Source: Flavobacteriaceae bacterium (lineage in GTDB: Bacteria > Bacteroidota > Bacteroidia > Flavobacteriales > Flavobacteriaceae). From it: a DNA stretch of 33,705 nucleotides. The notes under the pieces are model-generated. The model was not told the DNA's origin. It ran no database searches and saw only the letters and a list, made by a program, of their open reading frames with translations. This document shows, one piece after another, positions 7,735-14,939 of the stretch. The position numbers and the translations under genes are program-made. The DNA is taken from contig JANTGS010000025.1 of NCBI GenBank assembly GCA_024762795.1, positions 1 to 33,705 on the forward strand, written 5' to 3'. Each line of letters opens with the position of its first letter. Within the stretch, counting starts at the first letter, position 1.

Positions 7735-8429
7735 TGAATACCTATAAAAATATAAAAGTTATCGCCTTTGATGCAGATGATACGCTATGGGTAAATGAAA
7801 CCTATTACCGTGAAGCCGAACAAAAATTCATGAAATTATTATCTCCGTATGAAACCAAGAATAAAATCGATCAGGAGCTTTTTAAAACTGAAATGAAGAA
7901 TTTACACCTGTATGGTTACGGAATTAAAAGCTTTGTCTTATCGATGATAGAATCAGCACTTGAACTTTCCAATTACAGGGTAGATTCTAAAACCATTGAA
8001 AAGATTATCGGAATCGGTAAAGAGATGCTTGAAAAGCCTCTGGAATTACTCGATGATGTTGAATTGACATTAAAAACGCTTCAACCCAAATACAAATTAA
8101 TTCTGGCAACCAAGGGGGATCTGCTTGATCAGGAAAGAAAACTTAAAAAATCAGGTCTCGAAAAATACTTTCACCATATAGAGATCCTAAGTGATAAAAA
8201 GACAGAAGATTATCAGAGTCTCCTCGATCGGCTGGAAATAAAGAAATCAGAATTTCTGATGGTAGGCAATTCGTTAAAATCGGATGTATTGCCCTTGTTG
8301 GAGATCGGTACCCAGGCTATTCATGTTCCGTTTCATACCACCTGGATTCATGAAGAGGTAAAAGATCATCAAAACAATGGTGATTTTAAAACCTTTGCCC
8401 GTATAAAGGATATCTTAACATATTTGTAA
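7734..8429 (+). CDS. HAD-family hydrolase (probable phosphatase)
   Basis: 231-aa haloacid-dehalogenase-superfamily phosphatase. Motif I is FDADDTLW (nucleophile D13, acid/base D15), motif II is ILATKGD, and motif IV is GNSLKSDVLPLLEIG. A helical cap (about residues 22-85) lies between motifs I and II. Substrate cannot be read from the sequence. It is not a KdsC-type enzyme, which lacks a cap and is smaller. It overlaps the isomerase gene by one base and is 55 bases upstream of the aminotransferase gene, which has its own promoter box. Confidence 0.85.
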   Translation: MNTYKNIKVIAFDADDTLWVNETYYREAEQKFMKLLSPYETKNKIDQELFKTEMKNLHLYGYGIKSFVLSMIESALELSNYRVDSKTIEKIIGIGKEMLEKPLELLDDVELTLKTLQPKYKLILATKGDLLDQERKLKKSGLEKYFHHIEILSDKKTEDYQSLLDRLEIKKSEFLMVGNSLKSDVLPLLEIGTQAIHVPFHTTWIHEEVKDHQNNGDFKTFARIKDILTYL

Positions 8430-8451
8430 GAGAACATTCATCATAAATATT

Positions 8452-8459
8452 TATCTTTG
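8452..8459 (+). promoter_or_regulatory. -7 promoter box before the Kdo8N-type locus
   Basis: TATCTTTG fits TAnnTTTG and lies 25 bases before the aminotransferase ATG. A TTG at 8424-8426 is upstream but at a longer spacing (25 bases) than usual. This suggests the three-gene locus can be transcribed separately from the manA operon. Confidence 0.45.
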
Positions 8460-8484
8460 AAAATCATAAAAAAATTATATAATT

Positions 8485-9678
8485 ATGCCCGGATTTGAAC
8501 TATTTGGAGAAGCCGAAAGAAAAGAAGTACTCGATGTACTCGATACCGGTGTTCTGATGCGCTACGGATTTGACGGAATGCGAAACGGTCACTGGAAAGC
8601 CAAAGAACTTGAAAAAGAATTACAAAACAAACTTAAGGTTAAACATGCGCAACTTACTACCAGCGGTACTACTGCTTTAAATGTGGCTCTGGCCGTATTG
8701 GGCGTGGGTTCCGGTGATGAAGTGATCATGCCTACTTTTACTTTTGTTGCCAGTTTTGAATCGATTATCAATGCAGGGGCAACTCCCGTTCTGGTAGATA
8801 TTGATGATACTTTGACCCTTGATCCGAAAGCTGTTGAAGCGGCAATTACAAAAAAGACCAAAGTGATCATGCCTGTGCATATGTGTGGCTCAATGGCCGA
8901 TCTCGATGCATTAAAAGCACTTTGTGATAAACACAATATCTTTTTGCTTGAAGATGCCTGTCAGGCCTACGCCGGAACCTACAAAGGAAAAGCACTTGGA
9001 ACTATTGGTGATGTGGGCTGTTATTCTTTTGATTATGTAAAAACCATTACCTGCGGTGAAGGAGGGGCTCTGGTTACCAATAAAAGTGATCTGGCTGTAA
9101 ACGCCGATCATTATTCAGATCATGGCCATGATCATGTTGGAAATGACCGAGGAGCTGAAGGGCATCCTTTTATAGGGTACAATTACCGAATATCCGAACT
9201 GAATGCCGCCGTTGGACTCGCACAGGTAAAAAGAACAGATGAATTTATTTCCATTCAGCGAAAGCATAAAAAAATATTGAAAGAGGCTCTGAGTACCGTC
9301 ACCGATGTTTCTTTTAGAAGAATTCCCGATGAAGAAGGAGATTCGGCTACCTTTTTATCGTTCTTTATGCCTACTGCAGAACTGAGTAACAAAGTGGTTA
9401 AAGCTTTTCAGGAATACGGAATCGATGCCTACTGGAATTATTTTGACAATAACTGGCACTATATACGTAAATGGAATCATCTTAAAGAATTGAAAACGCT
9501 GTTCCCTTTATCAGCTGAGATCAAAAAAGGGATGCAGGATCTGAAAAATATGGAATTTAAACAATCCGATGATTATATTTCACGAAACATTTCCTGCCTG
9601 ATCAAATTATCATGGACCGAGGAAGAAGTACACGAAAAAGCAAAAAAAATGGTAGAAGCAATAAAATCGGTATTGTAG
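8485..9678 (+). CDS. kdnA: Kdo8N-type aminotransferase (DegT/DnrJ/EryC1 family)
   Basis: PLP-dependent sugar aminotransferase, 397 aa. SGTTALNVAL (60-69) binds the cofactor phosphate, D157 in LLEDACQAY pairs with the pyridine nitrogen, and K186 in SFDYVKTITCGEGG is the Schiff-base lysine. The family acts on sugar aldehydes or ketones. In Shewanella oneidensis KdnA transaminates the C8 aldehyde of Kdo, giving 8-amino-3,8-dideoxy-Kdo. The same function is inferred here because the next two genes encode a Kdo-type cytidylyltransferase and a KdnB-like dehydrogenase. Its stop codon abuts the next ATG with no gap. An O-antigen aminotransferase is the alternative, but no other O-antigen gene is present. 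Confidence 0.8.
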   Translation: MPGFELFGEAERKEVLDVLDTGVLMRYGFDGMRNGHWKAKELEKELQNKLKVKHAQLTTSGTTALNVALAVLGVGSGDEVIMPTFTFVASFESIINAGATPVLVDIDDTLTLDPKAVEAAITKKTKVIMPVHMCGSMADLDALKALCDKHNIFLLEDACQAYAGTYKGKALGTIGDVGCYSFDYVKTITCGEGGALVTNKSDLAVNADHYSDHGHDHVGNDRGAEGHPFIGYNYRISELNAAVGLAQVKRTDEFISIQRKHKKILKEALSTVTDVSFRRIPDEEGDSATFLSFFMPTAELSNKVVKAFQEYGIDAYWNYFDNNWHYIRKWNHLKELKTLFPLSAEIKKGMQDLKNMEFKQSDDYISRNISCLIKLSWTEEEVHEKAKKMVEAIKSVL

Positions 9679-10410
9679 ATGAAAGTTATAGCCATGATCC
9701 CTGCCCGTTACGGGGCTACCAGGTTTCCCGGAAAATTAATGGCCGATCTGGGAGGAAAGCCAGTTATCGTAAGAACCTATGAAGCTACCCTGGCTACAAA
9801 ACTCTTTGATGAAGTTTATGTGGTAACTGATAGTGAGATCATTAAAGGGGTAGTAGAACAAAATGGAGGCCAAGCCATTATGAGCATTAAAGAGCATGAA
9901 TGTGGTACCGACAGGATCGCCGAGGCCGTGGAAAATCTCGACGTGGATATAGTTGTCAATGTGCAGGGTGATGAACCTTTTGTAAAAAAAGAACCTTTGC
10001 AAAAAGTGGTGGATGTTTTTAAAGGAGCTGACGCCGATAAGATCGATTTAGCCTCACTGATGCAGGAAATGAACGACTGGAAAGATATTACCGATCCGAA
10101 TTATGTAAAAGTAATTGTCGATCAGGACGACTTTGCCTTGTATTTTTCCCGTTCTCCAATTCCGTACCCAAGAGATAAGGATGCCGGGGCCAAATACTAC
10201 GAACATATTGGGGTGTACGCTTTTAGAAAGCAAGCCATACTCGATTTTTACCGTTTACCCATGAGATCCCTTGAAGCTACCGAAAAAGTAGAGTGTATCC
10301 GTTTTCTCGAATATGGGAAAAATATAAAAATGGTGGAAACCGGTTATATGGGTATTGAGATCGATACACCGGAAGATCTGGAAAAGGCTTCAAAATATTT
10401 TAAAGATTAA
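9679..10410 (+). CDS. kdsB: CMP-Kdo / CMP-Kdo8N synthetase (KdsB)
   Basis: Activates Kdo (or 8-amino-Kdo) with CTP so it can be transferred to lipid A. 243 aa, normal length. Visible motifs are [12 protein letters not shown] (1-19 region; K19), CGTDR, NVQGDEP (D98, metal), HIGVYAFRK, and IDTPEDL (D229). In the sugar-binding helix the usual LEQLR reads VECIR (205-208), so a Cys replaces the conserved Gln. Given the neighbours, this may reflect preference for an 8-amino sugar, which is inference. It starts immediately after the aminotransferase stop and is 22 bases before the dehydrogenase gene. Confidence 0.9.
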   Translation: MKVIAMIPARYGATRFPGKLMADLGGKPVIVRTYEATLATKLFDEVYVVTDSEIIKGVVEQNGGQAIMSIKEHECGTDRIAEAVENLDVDIVVNVQGDEPFVKKEPLQKVVDVFKGADADKIDLASLMQEMNDWKDITDPNYVKVIVDQDDFALYFSRSPIPYPRDKDAGAKYYEHIGVYAFRKQAILDFYRLPMRSLEATEKVECIRFLEYGKNIKMVETGYMGIEIDTPEDLEKASKYFKD

Positions 10411-10432
10411 ATAAAATTCAAGTATATAAATT

Positions 10433-11515
10433 ATGAGATACAGAAATTTTCCCATGGTACCAAGGATAATATTTGGAAGAGGAAGCTTTAATCAGCTGGG
10501 AGAGATTATTGAACCCAAACGAACGCACAAGGATTCTCCGTTTATTTTTATTGTAGATGATGTGTTTAAAGATAATAAATGGCTTACCAGCAGGATTCCT
10601 CTTAAAAATAATGATAAGATCCTCTTTGTTAGTGCAGAGGACGAACCCAAAACCAAATACGTTGATCAGTATCGTGATGAGATTGTTGCTGAGTTTGAGC
10701 AGTTGCCTTCGGGGATTATTGGAATTGGAGGAGGAACTATGCTCGATTATGCCAAGGCCATAGCATTGATGCTGACCAATCCAGGGTCTTCTTCAGATTA
10801 TCAGGGATGGGATCTTGTTAAAAATCAGGGGGTTTACCACGTGGGAATTCCTACAATCTCCGGTACAGGAGCCGAAGTTTCACGTACAACCGTATTGACC
10901 GGTCCAGAAAAAAAACTTGGAATGAATTCTGATTATACGCCTTTTGATCAGGTTGTACTGGATCCTGAACTGACCAAAGGAGTACCCGATAATCAATGGT
11001 TCTATACCGGAATGGATTGCTATATTCATTGTATCGAATCTTTAGATGGAACTTATCTGAATACTTTCTCAGAAAGTTATGGAGAAAAATCGCTTGAACT
11101 TTGCAGAAATGTCTTTCTGGAAAAAGATGTTCGTGATGAAGAATCACAGGATAAGTTAATGATGGCCTCTTGGCATGGAGGGATGAGTATTGCCTATTCT
11201 CAGGTGGGAGTTGCCCATGCCATGAGTTACGGTCTCGGATATTTACTGGGAACCAAGCATGGAGTTGGAAACTGTATTGTTTTTAATCAGCTCGAAGAAT
11301 TTTATCCTGAGGGCGTTGCCGAATTTAAGACAATGGTAAATAAGCATCAGGTTGAAATTCCGGAAGGTGTTTGTAAGAATCTTAATGATAAACAGTTCGA
11401 TATCATGATCGATGTGGCCCTAGGATTGGTACCACTCTGGGAAAATGCATTGGGCAAAGACTGGCAAAAAACCATCACCAAGGATAAGCTGAGATCACTT
11501 TACGAAAAAATGTGA
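10433..11515 (+). CDS. kdnB: Iron-containing alcohol dehydrogenase, KdnB-like
   Basis: 360-aa group III metal-dependent alcohol dehydrogenase. The NAD(P)-binding glycines are in GIGGGTMLDYAKA (97-109). Metal ligands are D195 and H199 (GMDCYIHC), H262 (GVAHAMSYG) and H276 (GTKHGVGNC). In Shewanella KdnB oxidises the C8 hydroxyl of Kdo to an aldehyde, which KdnA then aminates. The adjacent KdnA-like and KdsB genes give the same reaction set, here in the order aminotransferase, cytidylyltransferase, dehydrogenase. All metal ligands are intact. A generic alcohol dehydrogenase role is the alternative. Confidence 0.82.
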   Translation: MRYRNFPMVPRIIFGRGSFNQLGEIIEPKRTHKDSPFIFIVDDVFKDNKWLTSRIPLKNNDKILFVSAEDEPKTKYVDQYRDEIVAEFEQLPSGIIGIGGGTMLDYAKAIALMLTNPGSSSDYQGWDLVKNQGVYHVGIPTISGTGAEVSRTTVLTGPEKKLGMNSDYTPFDQVVLDPELTKGVPDNQWFYTGMDCYIHCIESLDGTYLNTFSESYGEKSLELCRNVFLEKDVRDEESQDKLMMASWHGGMSIAYSQVGVAHAMSYGLGYLLGTKHGVGNCIVFNQLEEFYPEGVAEFKTMVNKHQVEIPEGVCKNLNDKQFDIMIDVALGLVPLWENALGKDWQKTITKDKLRSLYEKM

Positions 11516-11520
11516 TTCAG

Positions 11521-11792
11521 CTGATTGAAGGATTGAAAATTGAAAGATTAAAGCATTCACTTGAGGGAAGAGCAATTAGTGAAAAGCGATGAGAATGAGT
11601 CGATGTGCCAATTTGTTGATTTGAGAATAATTTAAAATTCAAGATTTAATGAGATTTTTTAACTTTCCGGAAGGTTAAAATTTCATAAGTGATATATAAA
11701 GATTTTTTTAAAGGGTGTCCGTCGATTGACGGATGTGATGGTTAAAATTAAAGTATTTCATCATTAATATCATTAATCCTTCAATACATCAG
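11521..11792. repeat. Intergenic block resembling a dispersed repeat (copy 2)
   Basis: Part of a 394-base gap after kdnB. It starts CTGATTGAAGGATTG and ends ATTAATCCTTCAATACATCAG. The ends form an imperfect terminal inverted repeat sharing ATTGAAGGATT. A perfect 6-bp hairpin (TCCGTC-GATT-GACGGA, 11718-11733) sits inside. No gene is seen. The outline resembles 5902-6187. This is consistent with a MITE-like or intergenic repeat family, but not proven from one window. Confidence 0.4.
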
Positions 11793-11885
11793 TCAATTTT
11801 AAAATAAATTTAACAGAAAGGTAAGTTTTTAAGTATTTAATCTTAATCATAACAAAATATTAGTAAAAGGATCCTATTTTTTAAC

Positions 11886-11893
11886 TAAATTTG
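11886..11893 (+). promoter_or_regulatory. -7 promoter box
   Basis: TAAATTTG, a full match to TAnnTTTG, 16 bases upstream of the ATG of the 90-aa gene at 11910. Confidence 0.5.
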
Positions 11894-11909
11894 CAAAAAA
11901 CAAGAACAA

Positions 11910-12182
11910 ATGGCAAGTATAAAAAACTTAAAGAAAGATGTAAATAAGATTCTGGCAGAAGTGATAGAAGAATGCTATACATATCAGCTGGATGCAGATG
12001 AAAAGACAAATTCTAAAATAGAAGGCATCATTGATGAAGCCATCGAAACATTTGACCAGCTTATTCAAAAGATCCACCAAAAGGAAGTGGAAAATAAATC
12101 AACTCATTTTAATAATATTACCAAAGAACTCCAAACCAAAGGCAACGAACTATTAGAAAAACTGAATAAAATAGTTTCTTAA
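11910..12182 (+). CDS. Small conserved helical protein of unknown function
   Basis: 90 aa, hydrophilic, with no signal peptide, membrane segment or cysteine cluster (one Cys at residue 22). The sequence is almost entirely predicted helix, with heptad-like spacing of Ile/Leu between charged residues (about 5-50 and 65-88), suggesting a coiled coil or helical bundle. It has its own -7 box (11886-11893). It looks like small cytoplasmic proteins common in flavobacteria that carry no assigned function. Next gene is 86 bases downstream. Confidence 0.75.
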   Translation: MASIKNLKKDVNKILAEVIEECYTYQLDADEKTNSKIEGIIDEAIETFDQLIQKIHQKEVENKSTHFNNITKELQTKGNELLEKLNKIVS

Positions 12183-12268
12183 TTCGATTTGTGTTTTTTT
12201 TAACACATCAATTGTAATTTTAAAAAATTATAAGCGTTCTAATTACTAATTTAATATTCGTATGAACT

Positions 12269-12481
12269 ATGGCAAGAGCAGTTTATGAGTACACAAAGAC
12301 CGTTTTAAAAAAGGTGAGTTTTGATGCAGAGTTATTTCGCAAAGAGCTGGAGAAAGCGCTGATACGGTTATTACCTTTTGAGATTGAAGAATTAAAAATA
12401 TGGCTTTTAAAATTTACAGCCAATAAACCCGAACTATCACAACAACTGGTAGTTATAGATCAAAAAAAGAAGCTGTTTTAG
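12269..12481 (+). CDS. Small conserved protein, Bacteroidota type
   Basis: 70 aa, starting MARAVYEYTKTVLKKVSFD. It resembles a short flavobacterial family with the same N-terminus followed by FRKELEKALIRLLPFEIEELKIWL. It is helical with a Trp-containing amphipathic segment and no signal. Function is unknown. The final codons (QKKKLF) and the stop overlap the 3' end of the convergent oxyR gene by four bases, and a terminator hairpin is folded from those same coding bases. Confidence 0.75.
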   Translation: MARAVYEYTKTVLKKVSFDAELFRKELEKALIRLLPFEIEELKIWLLKFTANKPELSQQLVVIDQKKKLF

Positions 12482-12494
12482 CTTCTTTTTTTTT
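12462..12494. terminator. Bidirectional terminator inside overlapping gene ends
   Basis: AAAAAAAGAAGCT (12462-12474) pairs with AGCTTCTTTTTTT (12480-12492) around a five-base GTTTT loop. A-run and T-run flank it on the two strands. It spans the stop codons of both the 70-aa gene (plus) and oxyR (minus), so it is partly coding on each strand. Confidence 0.88.
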
Positions 12495-13425
12495 GTAACG
12501 GACTGATGATCTTCACATCATGAAAGGCGATAGCTCCCCTGATGATTCCATCTATACTACTCTTTAAAGCGTTGATTAACTGCACTTTTAACTGTGATTT
12601 ATGGTAGATCATACTCACTTCACGGGCGGGAACAGTACCGCTGAATTGTTTTAAATGCTTTTTATTATTCTCTGACAGATCCAAAGTGTGTAAATAGGGC
12701 AGAAGTGTCATACCAAGTCCTTCTCTCGATAATTTGATCAGGGTTTCTATACTGCCACATTCCAGTTCAAATTTTGATATATCGTAATTTTTATTGGCAT
12801 TACACAGGTTTATAATATTATCTTTAAAACAATGTCCGTCTTCCAGTAAAAGAATATCATCTATGTCCAGATCTGCTTCTGAGATGGTATCGTGTTTGAA
12901 CAGTCGATGATTATCGGGAACAAAACCCACAAAAGGTTCGTAATACAAAACTTTTTCAATAATATTCGGATTTTCAAGCGGTGTAGCAGCAATGGCGGCA
13001 TCGAGATGTCCATCTGCCAGTTTTTTGATGATCTCTTCAGTGGTAAGCTCTTCAATGATAAGATGCACCTTATTGTATTTCTTTAAAAAGGATTTTAAAA
13101 ATAAAGGTAAAAGTGTGGGTAAAATAGTCGGGATGATCCCAAGCTTAAATTCTCCGCCTATATATCCCTTTTGCTGATCAACAATATCACTGATCCTGTT
13201 GCTTTCATCAACGATGAGTTTGGCTTGTTCAACAATTTTTTCTCCAATGGGTGTAAGTTCAACCGGCTTTTTTTTACGGTTAAAAATAGTTACTCCCAGT
13301 TCTTCCTCCAGCTTTTGAATTTGCATACTAAGCGTTGGCTGGGTAACAAAACAATGCTTTGATGCTGCTGTAAAATTTTTGTATTCGGCAACAGCCAACA
13401 GATATTTTAATTGTGTGATTGTCAT
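12478..13425 (-). CDS. oxyR: Hydrogen peroxide-sensing regulator OxyR (LysR family)
   Basis: 315-aa LysR-type activator of peroxide defence. The N-terminal HTH (about residues 3-60) contains QLKYLLAVAEYKNFTAAS and TQPTLSMQIQKLEEELG. The C-terminal effector domain contains DGHCFKDNIINLC. Here Cys199 and Cys208 are nine residues apart, at the same numbers as the redox pair of E. coli OxyR, which forms a disulfide on peroxide exposure. This identifies it as OxyR rather than a generic LysR. Upstream DNA (13426-13500) is AT-rich with no neighbouring divergent gene. Likely targets (catalase, Ahp, Dps) are not in the window. Confidence 0.92.
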   Translation of the reverse strand: MTITQLKYLLAVAEYKNFTAASKHCFVTQPTLSMQIQKLEEELGVTIFNRKKKPVELTPIGEKIVEQAKLIVDESNRISDIVDQQKGYIGGEFKLGIIPTILPTLLPLFLKSFLKKYNKVHLIIEELTTEEIIKKLADGHLDAAIAATPLENPNIIEKVLYYEPFVGFVPDNHRLFKHDTISEADLDIDDILLLEDGHCFKDNIINLCNANKNYDISKFELECGSIETLIKLSREGLGMTLLPYLHTLDLSENNKKHLKQFSGTVPAREVSMIYHKSQLKVQLINALKSSIDGIIRGAIAFHDVKIISPLQKKRS

Positions 13426-13519
13426 TGAAATAGAAAATTTTGATAAATATATTAAAAACTATTGTTTTTAGTGATTTGAAGTAGGTTTTTTTTATGATTT
13501 TAACTGATTAAAACCAAGT

Positions 13520-13732
13520 CTACATAAACCTTCTTATTAAGCGGATAAGGAGGCTAAGCAACACGCTTATCAAAAGCATAGAGGTAATTGGGAAAAATAC
13601 CTTAACATCTCCTTTATCGTAGAAGATATCCCCCGGAAGTTTACCAAACCAGTTAACCAGCCAGGGAACATATTTAATGGTTAATCCTAATAATATCAAT
13701 AAAATACCGGAAATGATCAGCCAGCGTTCCAT
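13520..13732 (-). CDS. DUF2905 membrane protein
   Basis: 70 aa with two transmembrane helices (about 4-23 and 46-66). Between them is the DUF2905 signature WFGKLPGDIFYDKGDVKVFFP. It is a widespread small inner-membrane protein of unknown function. The length is normal for the family. It is monocistronic here, 95 bases upstream (in minus orientation) of the oxyR start. Confidence 0.88.
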   Translation of the reverse strand: MERWLIISGILLILLGLTIKYVPWLVNWFGKLPGDIFYDKGDVKVFFPITSMLLISVLLSLLIRLIRRFM

Positions 13733-13954
13733 AAGTTAAAAAGATGTTTTTTTTACTTTATAAAATTACTGATTTTCAGGAAATAATAAAACCAGAATAG
13801 AATTAAAAGAGAGAGTACATAAATATAGTCTACAAAGTAATAAGTATATTTGATCATATGATAAAGACTATCAATACTTTTTATTCTATAAATCATTTTT
13901 TTTTCGAAATTTGTTTTAAATTTTTTTAAAGACATCGAATCAACACATTAAACA

Positions 13955-14354
13955 ATGCAAAAGATTATTGCTGTTTCTTTATCATTAGTGGTTCTATTGA
14001 ATAATTTTCAGATAGGTATTTCAGGCTTGAGTCAAGCCGGAGATCTGCTGGAACATATTCAGTATCATAATGACAAGTATGGAGATAATTTTTTCTATTT
14101 TCTTTCTAAACACTATGGTGAACTCAAAGAGGATCATACCAAAAAGCATAAGGAAGAACATAAAAAAGCACGAACAATTACCTTTTCATCAGGGGATTAC
14201 AAAACAATCACCTTCTACATTTTTAATACCTTTATCTGAAAAAACCGATTTAAATATTTCATGGGTAATTCACAGATCCTATAATTTCTTTTATAAAGAT
14301 TCTCCTTCTTTTTTTATACCTAAAAAATTACTTCAGCCTCCAAGATTATTTTAA
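13955..14354 (+). pseudogene. Frameshifted small exported-protein gene
   Basis: Two reading frames join into one about 132-aa protein. The first part, from 13955, has a hydrophobic N-terminus (MQKIIAVSLSLVVLLNNF), then LLEHIQYHNDKYGDNFFYFLSKHYG and a His/Lys/Glu-rich stretch ending at EEHKK. The second part continues HEQLPFHQG to the stop at 14354 and ends FFYKDSPSFF...LQPPRLF. The break falls in a six-A run near 14162-14167. One A fewer would restore HKKHEQLPF. I recall flavobacterial small proteins of this shape with this C-terminus, but know no function. The cause is either a real indel or a homopolymer sequencing error. Confidence 0.65.
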
Positions 14355-14380
14355 TTTCAAATTCTGGGAATGGGAGAAAA

Positions 14381-14920
14381 TCCCTCGCCTTTAGGCGAAG
14401 ACTTTAGTTTAAGTAACTTTGTGCTATGCAAAAATATAGAAAGACTACACATACAGTATATGACATAAAGTATCATATAGTTTGGGTAACAAAGTACCGT
14501 AAGAGAATACTAACAGGAGAGCTGGCAAAACGAGTGAGGGAATTGATAAGAGAAGTATGTAAGGCGAATGAAGTTGAGATAATAAAAGGACATGTTTCGT
14601 TAGATTATGTTCATTTGTTTGTTTCAGTTCCTCCACATATCTCAGTGAGTAAATTGATGCAGTATATAAAAGGGAAGAGCTCAAGAAAGATAATGTCAGA
14701 GTTTAAGACTGTATCGAAGATGTATTGGGGTCGACACTTTTGGGCAAGGGGATATTTTGTAGTTTGTTCAGGAACTATAACAGATGAAATGATAATGGAA
14801 TATATTGAGAAACAAGATATGGAAGATAAAGACGGAGATTTCAAGATTGATGTTGAGTAACTTTAGCCGCCTTAAGGCGGAAATCAAATCTACCAGCTTG
14901 TAGCTGGTAGTAGTTTAATC
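14381..14920 (+). mobile_element. IS200/IS605-type insertion element
   Basis: Short single-gene element just after the frameshifted gene. The left end has hairpin TCGCC-TTTA-GGCGA (14385-14398) followed by TAGTTTAA (14405-14412). The right end has a perfect 9-bp hairpin (14890-14898 against 14902-14910, loop TGT) followed immediately by TAGTTTAA (14911-14918). Another palindrome, CCGCCTTAAGGCGG, lies at 14867-14880 right after the transposase. Subterminal hairpins without terminal inverted repeats or target duplication are typical of this family. Exact cleavage points are not determined. Confidence 0.65.
14426..14860 (+). CDS. tnpA: IS200/IS605-family TnpA transposase with altered HUH motif
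   Basis: 144-aa Y1 single-strand transposase. Matching features are YHIVWVTKYRKRIL at the N-terminus, VPPHISVSKLMQYIKGKSSRKI in the middle, YWGRHFWARGYFV, and the C-terminal catalytic tyrosine helix (MIMEYIEKQ). The metal-binding HUH motif should read DHVHL; here it reads DYVHL, so the first histidine is a tyrosine (CAT to TAT would do it). In characterised members both histidines bind the divalent metal, so activity is doubtful. The length is otherwise normal and the frame is open. It sits between two hairpin-bearing ends. Confidence 0.85.
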   Translation: MQKYRKTTHTVYDIKYHIVWVTKYRKRILTGELAKRVRELIREVCKANEVEIIKGHVSLDYVHLFVSVPPHISVSKLMQYIKGKSSRKIMSEFKTVSKMYWGRHFWARGYFVVCSGTITDEMIMEYIEKQDMEDKDGDFKIDVE

Positions 14921-14939
14921 TGATTGGCAAATAATAACT

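Noticed and set aside
13753-13935. 60-aa minus-strand reading frame between DUF2905 and the frameshifted gene
   Set aside because: Low-complexity AT-rich translation (Tyr, Phe, Ile, Lys), no family resemblance, and no promoter or ribosome site. Treated as chance.
14162-14167. Programmed frameshift in the small exported-protein gene
   Set aside because: The joining requires a +1 shift, whereas A-rich slippery sites usually drive -1, and no stimulatory structure is seen. Mutation or sequencing error is more likely, though slippage is not excluded.
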